The notes under the pieces: model-generated
The model's database searches: none
The model's input: the letters and a program-made list of their open reading frames with translations, nothing else
What the model was told of the DNA's origin: nothing
In this document: positions 1 to 7,861 of the stretch, piece by piece
How positions within the stretch are numbered: the first letter of the stretch is position 1
Layout: every line of letters begins with the position of its first letter
Program-made: the position numbers and the translations under genes
NCBI GenBank assembly: GCA_028283825.1
Contig: JAPWJW010000001.1
Coordinates: 930,001-994,000 of the forward strand
Direction: 5' to 3'
Length of the DNA: 64,000 nt
From: Azospirillaceae bacterium
GTDB taxonomy: Bacteria; Pseudomonadota; Alphaproteobacteria; Azospirillales; Azospirillaceae

Positions 1-7
1 ACCGGCC

Positions 8-916
8 TTGAGCCAAGTCCGGATCGACCTGCCGCCCGGCTTCGATCCGGATGCCGCCTGGCGCTACCACGGCCGTGACTGGTACCGCGACCGCGCCGCC
101 CCGGCGGAGCGGGTGGCGGGACATGCCTTGACCAAAGCCCTGGCATTCGACGGCCATCCCTACCTGCTGACCCTGACCGCGTCCGGCCCCACCATGGTGA
201 TGGGCATCGACAGCGATGATCCCCTGATCGTGGCCCGGGCCGAACGGGTGGCCTTGCGCATGCTGGGCCTGACGCCGGCCCTGGCCGACGCCGCGACGGG
301 GTTGGAGGCGCGCGCCGACCATGATGCGGAGACGGCGCGCCTGATCGGCAACCGTCGCGGCTATCGCCCGCCGCTGTCATCCACGGTGTTCGAGGCGCTG
401 GCCTGGGCCATCATCGGCCAGCAGATCAACCTGACCTTCGCGTCCGACCTGCGCCGCCAGCTGATCCTGCTGGCCGGGCGCCCGCATCCCTCCGGCATGG
501 TGGCGCATCCGGACGCGGCGGCGGTGGCGGTGATGGATCCGGAGGCGCTGACCGCCCGGCGGTTTTCCCGCTCCAAAGCGCGCTACCTGATCGACGCCGC
601 CAAGGCTGCGGCGGAGGGGCGGCTGGACCTGGACGCCCTGGAGCGGCTGGACACCGACCCGGCCGGCGAGGCGGATGCGGAGGCGGCCCTGCTGGCGCTG
701 CGCGGCATCGGCCCCTGGACCGCCAATTATGTGCTGATGCGGGGATGCGGCCTGCCGGACCGGGTGCCGGTGGGTGATGCCGGCCTGGCGGCGGCGTTGC
801 AGCGTTTCCACGGCATGGACCGGCGCCCGAGTCCCGATGAGCAGGCGGCGCTGATGCGGCCCCATGCCCCGTGGCGCAGCCTGGCCACCGCCCATTTGTG
901 GGCCAGCCTGGGCTGA
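8..916 (+). CDS. alkA: DNA-3-methyladenine glycosylase II (AlkA-type)
   Basis: Predicted HhH-GPD base-excision glycosylase that removes alkylated bases such as 3-methyladenine. The second half carries the AlkA-type sequence AWAIIGQQIN, the helix-hairpin-helix LRGIGPWTANYV and the following PVGDAGL segment, where the catalytic Asp is expected. It ends with the APWRS-LATAHLW segment typical of AlkA. The first visible start is a TTG seven bases from the window edge and the frame is open to the edge, so the true start may lie outside. About 300 residues matches AlkA alone, without an Ada domain. The family is clear; the exact N-terminus is not. Confidence 0.85.
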   Translation: MSQVRIDLPPGFDPDAAWRYHGRDWYRDRAAPAERVAGHALTKALAFDGHPYLLTLTASGPTMVMGIDSDDPLIVARAERVALRMLGLTPALADAATGLEARADHDAETARLIGNRRGYRPPLSSTVFEALAWAIIGQQINLTFASDLRRQLILLAGRPHPSGMVAHPDAAAVAVMDPEALTARRFSRSKARYLIDAAKAAAEGRLDLDALERLDTDPAGEADAEAALLALRGIGPWTANYVLMRGCGLPDRVPVGDAGLAAALQRFHGMDRRPSPDEQAALMRPHAPWRSLATAHLWASLG

Positions 917-1048
917 GCGGAACGGGTCGATCTGACCATCCGGTCAATTTCGCCGCACTTTGGAATTGTAACCGGCGCGCGCTTGCAGGGTTTCGGGCGG
1001 CCTTGCACTATAAGGTCCAACGGTTCAACCCAAAGGGGCCTTGGCGCC

Positions 1049-2014
1049 ATGCGTTCCACTCTTTTCGCGGCGGGTTTCCTGGGGTTGGCATCCCTCCTTC
1101 CGGTCGGTGCCGCCTTGGCTGGTGTTGCCGATTGCCGCCCCAACCCGGTGGGCGAACTGCCGGTTCACCTTGAGCATGGCCTACCCATCGCCGAGGGCGT
1201 GCTGGACGGCAAGCCGGTGCGGGCGTTGGTCGATACCGGTTCGGCCCGGCACATGGTGTCGCTGGCGGCGGCGGAACGGCTGGGGCTGGATTTCCAGAAA
1301 CGGTTGGCCCCCGGCGTCAATCTGGGGCAGGGGGATTGGGTCAAGGCCGGCAGCATGCAGGCCGACCTGAAAGTGGGGCCGTGGGAAGGCCACCGCTTGC
1401 GGTTGCAGGTGGTGGACGCCGGTGATTTTGGCGCCGGGGTGGACATGGTGCTGGGTCAGGACATGTTCGTGCAGACGGACGTGGAATTGGACCTGGCCAA
1501 CGGCGTCATCCGTTTCTTCAAGCCCGAAGGTTGTGAGGGCGTGCCGCTCGCCTATTGGTCCAAGACCTATGCCGAGGCAACCTCACGGTCCCGGGCCTTT
1601 GGCGGTTTTTCCTTGAGCCGGGTGCTGGTGACGCTGAACGGCCTGGATTTCTGGGCGCGGCTGGACACGGGCGTGACCGCCAGCGCGGTGCAGACACGCC
1701 TGGCCCACCGTGTCGATGTGCGGGAGGATGCGCCCGGGTCGGCGCCCGGACCCCTGCGGCATGACATCGGCCGCACGCCGGTACCCACCTGGATCGGTAC
1801 CTTCGATACGTTGGCCGTGGGGGATGAGACCATCCGCAACGCCCGCCTGTCCGTGGGCGATTACTACAATCTGGGTGTCAGCCGCGATGGCAGCCTGAAC
1901 ATGGTGCTGGGCATGGATTTCATCCTGTCGCACCGCATCTACATCGCCAACAGCCAGGATAAGATCTATTTCACCAATGTTTCCAAGCCGGTATTCACGC
2001 CGTCGGGGACGTGA
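1049..2014 (+). CDS. Exported retropepsin-like aspartyl protease, paralogue 1
   Basis: 321 residues starting at an ATG behind an AAGGGG-like ribosome site. An upstream in-frame start would only add non-protein-like sequence. Residues 1-24 form a signal peptide ending in ALA, so the mature protein is probably periplasmic. Two retropepsin-like halves each carry a DTG triad (about D62 and D206), and each triad is followed by conserved hydrophobic strands. A Cys near the mature N-terminus and another in a KPEGC motif could pair. The next gene is a close paralogue with the same layout, so the pair arose by tandem duplication. The substrate is unknown; a non-proteolytic binding role is possible. 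Confidence 0.75.
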   Translation: MRSTLFAAGFLGLASLLPVGAALAGVADCRPNPVGELPVHLEHGLPIAEGVLDGKPVRALVDTGSARHMVSLAAAERLGLDFQKRLAPGVNLGQGDWVKAGSMQADLKVGPWEGHRLRLQVVDAGDFGAGVDMVLGQDMFVQTDVELDLANGVIRFFKPEGCEGVPLAYWSKTYAEATSRSRAFGGFSLSRVLVTLNGLDFWARLDTGVTASAVQTRLAHRVDVREDAPGSAPGPLRHDIGRTPVPTWIGTFDTLAVGDETIRNARLSVGDYYNLGVSRDGSLNMVLGMDFILSHRIYIANSQDKIYFTNVSKPVFTPSGT

Positions 2015-2055
2015 ATCCGGACTTTTCATTTCGAATAGGCTGATTGGGGGGCCAT

Positions 2056-3078
2056 ATGCGGGGTTGGGTTGGGCGTGCCTGCGGGCGCGGGTTGCTGGCG
2101 CTGGTGGGGCTGGGCATGGGGACGGCCTGGGCGGGGGCCGAGGATTGCCACCTGAACAAGGTGGCCGAACTGCCCATCCGGCTGGAACAGAACCAACCCA
2201 TCGTCGAGGGCAGCATCAACGGCAAGCCCATCCGCGCCCTGCTGGATACCGGTTCCTACCGGACCGTCCTGACCAGTGCCGGTGCGCAGCGCCTGGGCCT
2301 GGACGTGACCAAGCATTACTCGGCGGGCAAGGCCGTTGGCGTCGGCGGTGAGGTGGGCATCGGTTCCACGCCGGTGGATGAGTTGGTGGTCGGCAGTTGG
2401 AAGATGAAGGATCTGAAACTTCAGGTCATCGGCACCGGCAATGTCGGGCCGGGGGTGGAACTGATCCTGGGGCAGGACATCTTCAGCCAAAGCGATATCG
2501 AGCTGGACTTCGCCGGCGGCATGGTCCGCTTCTTCAAGCCGGAGGGCTGCGACGGCGTTCCCCTGGCCTATTGGGCGCGAACCTATGCCGAGGCGGTGAT
2601 GCGCATGCCCGAAGGCGGCCGTCGCACATCCACCGAGCTGCGGGTCGCGCTCAACAGCTACGGGTTCTGGGCCAAGCTGGACACGGGCGCCACCGCCAGC
2701 AGCGTGCAGCTTCGCGCCGCCCATCACGCCGGGGTGCACGAGGACGATCCTGGCGTGGTTCCCAGTGGGGCCAGCCACGGCGTGGGGGCCAAGAGCATTC
2801 CAACCTGGGCGGGGACCTTCAATACCTTCACCATCGGGGATGAAACGGTGCGCAATGTGAAGATCCGCTTTGGCGACTTTTCCGCCGGCGACGATCCCGA
2901 GCGCGAAGGCAATCACGACATGCTGTTGGGGGCGGACTTCATCAAGACGCACCGCATCTACATCGCCAGCAGCCAGAACAAGATCTTCTTCACCAACGTC
3001 GGCCATCCGATCTTCGCCGCCGTGCCCAAGGCGCCGACCCCCAGCGCCGAACCGGCGGCGGAGGGGGCCCAGGACTGA
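2056..3078 (+). CDS. Exported retropepsin-like aspartyl protease, paralogue 2
   Basis: 340-residue paralogue of the preceding gene, separated from it by 41 bases. The ATG at this start is preferred over a TTG four codons upstream. Residues 1-27 form a signal peptide. Two DTG motifs (about D64 and D209), a LILGQD strand and a KPEGC motif match the neighbour nearly position for position. Aspartyl-protease halves normally pair to form one active site, and having both DTG motifs in one chain suggests a pepsin-like pseudo-dimer. The C-terminus adds an Ala/Pro/Glu-rich tail. The substrate is unknown. The spacing suggests co-transcription with paralogue 1. Confidence 0.75.
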   Translation: MRGWVGRACGRGLLALVGLGMGTAWAGAEDCHLNKVAELPIRLEQNQPIVEGSINGKPIRALLDTGSYRTVLTSAGAQRLGLDVTKHYSAGKAVGVGGEVGIGSTPVDELVVGSWKMKDLKLQVIGTGNVGPGVELILGQDIFSQSDIELDFAGGMVRFFKPEGCDGVPLAYWARTYAEAVMRMPEGGRRTSTELRVALNSYGFWAKLDTGATASSVQLRAAHHAGVHEDDPGVVPSGASHGVGAKSIPTWAGTFNTFTIGDETVRNVKIRFGDFSAGDDPEREGNHDMLLGADFIKTHRIYIASSQNKIFFTNVGHPIFAAVPKAPTPSAEPAAEGAQD

Positions 3079-3212
3079 TCGTTTCGGTTCCCGGCCATAC
3101 GCTTCAGGCGGAAAACAACCGCCGGTGACTGGTGGCCCGCCGCCCGCCGTGGCAGGGTGGCGGCCGCGCAGCCTTCTGCCGCTGCGCCGGGCATGAACGG
3201 CTGGACGGAACG

Positions 3213-4511
3213 ATGACTCAGGATGTGATGGCGGCGGCGACACCCCGGGACCGCTGGTCCCAGGTCATGACGGTGGTGCGGGTCGCCAGCGGCAACTTCC
3301 TGGAAATGTACGACTTCATGGTGTTCGGCTATTTCGCCGGCGCCATCGGCCAGGCCTATTTCCCGGGCGAAAGCGATACGGCGCGCCTGTTGGCCAGCCT
3401 GGCCACCTTCGGTGTCGGTTTCCTGATGCGGCCCATCGGCGCCCTGCTGCTGGGCGCCTATATCGACCGCAAGGGCCGGCGGGTGGGCCTGCTGCTGACC
3501 CTGGGCCTCATGTCCATCGGCACCATCACCGTGGCGGTGATGCCCGGCTACGCCACCATCGGCCTGCTGTCGCCGCTGCTGGTCTTGCTGGGCCGCCTGG
3601 TCCAGGGCCTGTCGGCGGGGGTGGAACTGGGCGGCGTCTCCGTCTACCTGTCGGAAATCGCCACGCCGGGCAACAAGGGTTTCTATGTCAGCTGGCAATC
3701 GGGCAGCCAGCAGGTGGCGGTGATGGTGGCGGCGTTGATCGGCGTGGCGCTGACCTTCTGGCTGCCGCCGGACACCATGCAAGCCTGGGGCTGGCGCATC
3801 CCGCTGGTGGTGGGCTGCCTGATCGTGCCCTTCCTGTTCCAGATCCGCCGTTCGCTCCAGGAAACCGAAAGCTTCAAGGCCCGTCGGCATCATCCGACGG
3901 TGACGGAGATCTTCCGTTCGCTGGCCGCCAACTGGGGCGTGGTGCTGACCGGCGTGGGCCTGGTGATGATGACCACCGTGTCCTTCTACTTCATCACCGC
4001 CTACACCCCGACCTTCGGCCGCAAGGCCCTGCACCTGACCGACATGGACAGCCTGCTGGTGACCCTGGCGGTGGGGGCCAGCAACCTGGTGCTGCTGCCC
4101 CTGTCCGGCGCCTTGTCCGACCGGGTCGGCCGCCGGCCCCTGCTGGTGGCCTGCACCGTGCTGGCGCTGGCCACGGCCTATCCGGCGCTGTCCTGGCTGG
4201 CCTCGGCCCCCAGCTTCGGCCGCCTGCTGGTGGTGGAACTGTGGCTGTCGCTGCTGTACGCCAGCTACAACGGCGCCATGGTCGTCTATCTCACGGAAAT
4301 CGTGCCGGTGGCGGTGCGCACCTCGGGATTCTCCCTGGCCTACAGCCTGGCGACGGCCGCCGGCGGCTTCACCCCCTTCATCAGCACCTACCTGGTGGAC
4401 AGCAGCCACGACGCCGCCATGCCGGGATTGTGGCTATCCGCCGCCGCCCTGTGCGGCCTGATCGCCGTGCCGGTCAGCGTGCGCTACGCCAAACGGCATG
4501 CGGAGGGGTAG
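3213..4511 (+). CDS. MFS metabolite:H+ symporter (citrate/tricarballylate type)
   Basis: 432-residue inner-membrane transporter of the major facilitator superfamily, metabolite:H+ symporter branch (CitA/TcuC/ProP-like). The start is an ATG after GGACGGAAC; the longer open frame upstream looks non-coding. Evidence includes about 12 hydrophobic segments, the N-terminal [18 protein letters not shown] signature of citrate-proton symporters, the loop motif DRKGRRVG after helix 2, and its repeat DRVGRRP in the second half. The likely job is proton-driven uptake of a di- or tricarboxylate. The substrate cannot be fixed from sequence, and no catabolic genes flank it. Confidence 0.8.
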   Translation: MTQDVMAAATPRDRWSQVMTVVRVASGNFLEMYDFMVFGYFAGAIGQAYFPGESDTARLLASLATFGVGFLMRPIGALLLGAYIDRKGRRVGLLLTLGLMSIGTITVAVMPGYATIGLLSPLLVLLGRLVQGLSAGVELGGVSVYLSEIATPGNKGFYVSWQSGSQQVAVMVAALIGVALTFWLPPDTMQAWGWRIPLVVGCLIVPFLFQIRRSLQETESFKARRHHPTVTEIFRSLAANWGVVLTGVGLVMMTTVSFYFITAYTPTFGRKALHLTDMDSLLVTLAVGASNLVLLPLSGALSDRVGRRPLLVACTVLALATAYPALSWLASAPSFGRLLVVELWLSLLYASYNGAMVVYLTEIVPVAVRTSGFSLAYSLATAAGGFTPFISTYLVDSSHDAAMPGLWLSAAALCGLIAVPVSVRYAKRHAEG

Positions 4512-4516
4512 GGGAC

Positions 4517-4798
4517 TCAGGCCGTTTCCAGGATATTCATCTCAATGCGCAAACCGGCGGCGCTGGCCATGTTGACCAGCGCATCCAACGCGAACAGGTC
4601 GATTTTCCCCCGGATGAGATCCGAGATGCGCGGCTGGGTCACACCGAAGACCTTGGCGGCTTCCGTTTGGGTCATGCCCTGGCGGACGATGTGGTCCTTC
4701 AGCGCCATGGCCAACCTGGAACGAAGCCTCATGTTCTCCGCCTCCGCCGGGGTGTCTTCGATTGCGTCCCAGACGCTGGAGAAGCGTTGCGTGGTCAT
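4517..4798 (-). CDS. XRE-family HTH antitoxin (HigA-like), apparently orphaned
   Basis: 93-residue helix-turn-helix protein. The segment GMTQTEAAKVFGVTQPRISDLIRGK is a classic XRE HTH, as in the short antitoxins paired with HigB/Gp49-like toxins. Its ATG overlaps the stop of the upstream fragment by four bases (ATGA), the usual toxin-antitoxin coupling. That fragment keeps only the end of a toxin (see 4795-4950), so this protein may now act only as a DNA-binding regulator or as an antidote to a toxin encoded elsewhere. Confidence 0.8.
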   Translation of the reverse strand: MTTQRFSSVWDAIEDTPAEAENMRLRSRLAMALKDHIVRQGMTQTEAAKVFGVTQPRISDLIRGKIDLFALDALVNMASAAGLRIEMNILETA

Positions 4799-4950
4799 GT
4801 CCGTTTGCCTTTCCGGTTCTTGGCCTTACGCCGTTTGATCTGTTCAACGAGAGCGCTGTAGCGGTTCTTCGCGATCTCGACATCCGCCGGATTGGTCTTC
4901 TGGGTCTTTTTCTGAAGGCGTCTATACAGAATTTTGTATAATTCGGCAAG
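4795..4950 (-). pseudogene. Truncated HigB/Gp49-like toxin remnant
   Basis: About 51 readable residues resemble the C-terminal end of phage-derived Gp49/HigB-like toxins: a QKKTQKTNPADVEIAKNRY stretch, then a basic tail. The N-terminal half, including the toxin core strands, is missing. The frame runs upstream into the tail of the methyltransferase gene without a plausible start. The stop overlaps the antitoxin start by four bases, so this was once an ordinary toxin-antitoxin operon. I infer a deletion that fused the methyltransferase end to the toxin remnant. Confidence 0.55.
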
Positions 4951-5566
4951 GCCGCGCCCGCGCCAGCCACACCGTGCGCCGGCCGCAGTCCGGATCCTCC
5001 GCCCGGTATTCGACGACATCGAAACCGTGGGTGTGCAACAGGGTGCGATATTCCGCCGGATCCAGGCTGGCGTGGTACAGCGCCTCGCCGGCGTAGGACC
5101 CCATGGCCTCGCCGTGGCGGGGGCCGGCGGTGAACATCAGGGGCGCGCCGGGTTGGGCGTGGCGTTGGAAGACCGGGAACATGGCCCGCTGGGCGTCGAA
5201 ATCCAGGTGGAAGAAGCTGTCCCAGGCCAGGATGCCGGCGAAACGGGTTCCCAAATCCAGGCCGCGCATGTCGCCCACGCGCCAGTCCTGATCGGGCATG
5301 CGGGCGCGGGCGAGGTCAACCAGGGCGGGGGCGGCGTCCACGCCGGTGACGGCGCGGCCCTGCGCCCCCAGATAGGCCGCGATGGGTTGTCCACCGCCGC
5401 AGCCGAGGTCCAGGATGGCGCCGCCGGGCGGGGCCAGGGCCAGGAAACGGTCCAGCCAGGGGCGTTCCATCAGTGGGCGGCGGCCGTGTTCCGCCTGCCG
5501 GTCGGCCTCCCACGCCAGGCCGTGGCGTTGGTACAGCGCGATGATGCCCGTCCGGTCGTCGCCCAT
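4922..5566 (-). CDS. Class I SAM-dependent methyltransferase
   Basis: 214 residues. Motif I ILDLGCGGGQPIAAYL (about residues 50-65), motif II TGVDAAP with the acidic cofactor residue, and DFDAQR/PVFQRHAQPGAPLMFT in the later strands mark a Rossmann-type methyltransferase of the UbiE/Tam-like class. It is predicted to be cytosolic. The substrate is unknown. The last few residues (RIIQNSV) run over the toxin remnant, so the natural C-terminus may have been replaced. The gene lies 7 bases after the histidine kinase stop in the same direction. Confidence 0.75.
   Translation of the reverse strand: MGDDRTGIIALYQRHGLAWEADRQAEHGRRPLMERPWLDRFLALAPPGGAILDLGCGGGQPIAAYLGAQGRAVTGVDAAPALVDLARARMPDQDWRVGDMRGLDLGTRFAGILAWDSFFHLDFDAQRAMFPVFQRHAQPGAPLMFTAGPRHGEAMGSYAGEALYHASLDPAEYRTLLHTHGFDVVEYRAEDPDCGRRTVWLARARPCRIIQNSV
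4923..4940. promoter_or_regulatory. AT-rich dyad with a leftward promoter-like element
   Basis: TATACA-N6-TGTATA is a perfect 6-bp inverted repeat in otherwise GC-rich DNA. On the minus strand TTGCCG, 17 bases, then TATAGA reads like a sigma-70 promoter overlapping the dyad. It could be an autoregulatory operator for the antitoxin gene. This is inferred from sequence only. Confidence 0.35.
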
Positions 5567-5573
5567 GGTCCCC

Positions 5574-6974
5574 TCACGCCAGCGGCAGCAGCAATTCCGC
5601 CTTCAGGCCCGGGTTGTTGTCGTCCAGCACCAGGGTGCCGCCATGGCGCTGGGCCACCGCATCCACCAGGCTGAGGCCCAGGCCGCTGCCGGGGTGGGCC
5701 TGGTCGCGTTCCAGCCGGAAGAAACGCTCGCGCACCCGGGCGCGGTCTTCCACCGGGATGCCGGGGCCGGTATCGGCCACCGTCACCCGCACCTGGCCGG
5801 GGCCGCCGGGCGCCACGGTCAGGGTCACGCGGCCGCCTTCGGGTGTGTACTTCAGGGCGTTGTCCAGCAGGTTGACCAGGGCCTGGGACAACAGCTGGCC
5901 GTTGCCCTGCACCGTGGCGGCGGCCTCGGTCGCCGTGACCGACACCGTGAAGGCGATGCCCTGGGCCTCGGCCACGGCCTCATACAACTCACCGGAACTT
6001 TCCGCCAACTGGTCCAGGCGGACGGGGGCGATGGGCAAGCTGCCGCCGGACTCGACCTCCGCGATGGCCAGCAGGGCGCGGAAGGTGGCCAGCAGGTGGT
6101 CCACCTCCTCGATCGCGGCCTCCAGCACCTCACGCGGGTTTTCCACCGTGTCGTGCATCAGGGCCAGTTCCAGCCGGGTGCGCAGGCGCGTCAGGGGGGT
6201 GCGGAGATCGTGGGCGATGCCTTGGCTGACATGGCGGATGCCGGCCACCAACGCCTCGATCCGGTCCAGCATGGCGTTCAGGGTGTGGGCCAACTGGTCG
6301 AACTCATCCCCGCTGCCGGTCAGGGGCACGCGGCTGACCAGCATGCCCTCGCGGATGGCCTCTGCCGTGCGGGTCACACCATCCAGGCGGCGCAGCCAGA
6401 CGCGGCTCATGGCCAGGCCGCCGGTCAGGCCCAGCACCAGGGTCAGGCCCATGCTCCAGCCGATGACGCGCTCCAGCCGCTCGCGCAGCACATGCACCTC
6501 GCCCAGGTCGCGGCCCACCAGGACATGGTATCCACCGGGCAGGGCCGCGATCAGGGCGCGCACGTCGCCGGGGCGGATGGCGCCGGTCTTGGGGTCCTTC
6601 ACCGGCAGGTTGACCCAGCCGGGCCCTTCCGCGCCCTTGGGCCAGAACTGGTTGCCGGCCAGGGTGGAGCTGTTGGGGCTGGACAGGATGTAGAGGGCCG
6701 AGGCGTTGCCCATGCCGCGCTCGTTCACCGCCTCCGCCAGGCCGGCCATGCCGCCGGCGCGATAGCGGTCGGCCAGCAATTGCATGTCCTCGCGGATGGC
6801 GGTGTCGGCCTGGCCCGCCAGAAAGCCGGCGGTGGACCAATAGATCAGCCACAGCACCAGCAGGACCGAGCCGACGAACAGGCCCAGATAGACCAGGGCG
6901 AAGCGAAAGGTGGTGGCGCGCAGCAACCGGCCGAGGGAGCGGTGCCGGCCGGCCGCCTTCAGGGACGCAGGCAA
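5574..6974 (-). CDS. Sensor histidine kinase (HAMP, HisKA, HATPase)
   Basis: 466-residue inner-membrane sensor kinase. The first transmembrane helix is near residues 25-45 and the second near 175-195, enclosing a periplasmic sensor region of about 125 residues. HAMP follows. The HisKA box VSQGIAHDLRTPLTRLR carries the phospho-accepting His. The ATPase shows an N box NLLDNALKYTPEGG, a G1 box DTGPGIP and a G2 box GSGLGLSLV. It overlaps the response regulator by 16 bases, so the two form one system. The stimulus is unknown. A DegP-like protease gene lies upstream, suggesting but not proving an envelope-stress role. Confidence 0.9.
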   Translation of the reverse strand: MPASLKAAGRHRSLGRLLRATTFRFALVYLGLFVGSVLLVLWLIYWSTAGFLAGQADTAIREDMQLLADRYRAGGMAGLAEAVNERGMGNASALYILSSPNSSTLAGNQFWPKGAEGPGWVNLPVKDPKTGAIRPGDVRALIAALPGGYHVLVGRDLGEVHVLRERLERVIGWSMGLTLVLGLTGGLAMSRVWLRRLDGVTRTAEAIREGMLVSRVPLTGSGDEFDQLAHTLNAMLDRIEALVAGIRHVSQGIAHDLRTPLTRLRTRLELALMHDTVENPREVLEAAIEEVDHLLATFRALLAIAEVESGGSLPIAPVRLDQLAESSGELYEAVAEAQGIAFTVSVTATEAAATVQGNGQLLSQALVNLLDNALKYTPEGGRVTLTVAPGGPGQVRVTVADTGPGIPVEDRARVRERFFRLERDQAHPGSGLGLSLVDAVAQRHGGTLVLDDNNPGLKAELLLPLA

Positions 6975-7633
6975 TATCCGGCCCCCCGCACCGTCTGGAT
7001 CAGGGGCGGCTCAAAACCCTTGTCCACCTTCTGGCGCAGCCGGGCGATGTGCACGTCGATGACGTTGGTCTGGGGATCGAAGTGATAGTCCCACACCTGT
7101 TCCAGCAGCATGGTGCGGGTCACCACGCTGCCGGCGTTGCGCATCAGGCATTCCAGCAGCTGGAACTCACGCGGCAGCAGATCGATGGTCTTGCCGGCAC
7201 GCTTCACCGTGCGCGCCAGCAGATCCATTTCCAGATCCGCCGCCACCAGCTTGGTGGCCTGGGTCTGGGGGGCCGCGCGGCGGCGGCCCAGGCTTTCCAG
7301 CCGGGCCAGCAACTCGGAAAAGGCGTAGGGCTTGGTCAGGTAGTCGTCGCCGCCGGCGCGCAGGCCGGTCACCCTGTCCTCCACGCTGCCCAGCGCGCTC
7401 AGCACCAGCACGGGCGTGTCGTTGCCGGCGGCGCGCAGCAGGCTGACCAGGGACAGGCCATCCCGCCCCGGCAGCATGCGGTCCACCACCAGGGCGTCGT
7501 AATGCTCCGCCCCCGCCAGGTACAGCCCTTGCGTCCCGTCGGGCGCATGATCGACCGCGTGCCCCGCCTCTTTCAGGCCTTTCAGCATGTAGGCGGCGGC
7601 CTGGGCGTCGTCCTCGATGACTAGGATCTTCAT
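6959..7633 (-). CDS. OmpR-family response regulator
   Basis: 224 residues from the ATG at MKILVIEDD; 14 upstream codons are not protein-like. The receiver domain has the acidic pair ED, the phospho-acceptor Asp in VVDRMLPG and the Lys in LTKPY. The C-terminal winged helix has LLPREFQLLECLMRN and NVIDVHIARLRQK, typical OmpR/PhoB DNA-binding elements. It overlaps the histidine kinase gene by 16 bases. Targets are unknown; close homologues are QseB/PmrA-like. Confidence 0.9.
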   Translation of the reverse strand: MKILVIEDDAQAAAYMLKGLKEAGHAVDHAPDGTQGLYLAGAEHYDALVVDRMLPGRDGLSLVSLLRAAGNDTPVLVLSALGSVEDRVTGLRAGGDDYLTKPYAFSELLARLESLGRRRAAPQTQATKLVAADLEMDLLARTVKRAGKTIDLLPREFQLLECLMRNAGSVVTRTMLLEQVWDYHFDPQTNVIDVHIARLRQKVDKGFEPPLIQTVRGAGYCLRP

Positions 7634-7775
7634 GGGGCAAACCCTGGGTTGGGGGCTGCCGGCGGCGTGGGACATTCCCCGCGTCGCCGGAGGCCGGGCG
7701 ACTGCCGGCCCGGGCCGGGAGGCCCGTGAGCCAAGCCGCCGGAGGGCGGCGCCCGGCGCCTGAGGGCCATGATAA

Positions 7776-7815
7776 TAAAGGCCGGGCGGGGGGTGACCCG
7801 CCGCCCGGCCCTTTT
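7776..7815. terminator. Bidirectional intrinsic terminator
   Basis: A 10-bp perfect GC stem (7780-7789 with 7801-7810) and an 11-base loop. It is followed by CTTTTC on the plus strand and by TTTATTAT on the minus strand. It lies about 50 bases after the end of the leftward Do-type protease gene and probably ends its message before the two-component operon. Confidence 0.75.
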
Positions 7816-7861
7816 CGTCCTGGGGGAAATCCCCCGGGCGAGGGGCCCGGGGAAAGAGGCA

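Noticed and set aside
2958-4409. 483-residue open frame opposite the MFS transporter gene
   Set aside because: His/Gln/Gly-rich translation with no domain; it is the antisense shadow of a GC-rich membrane-protein gene.
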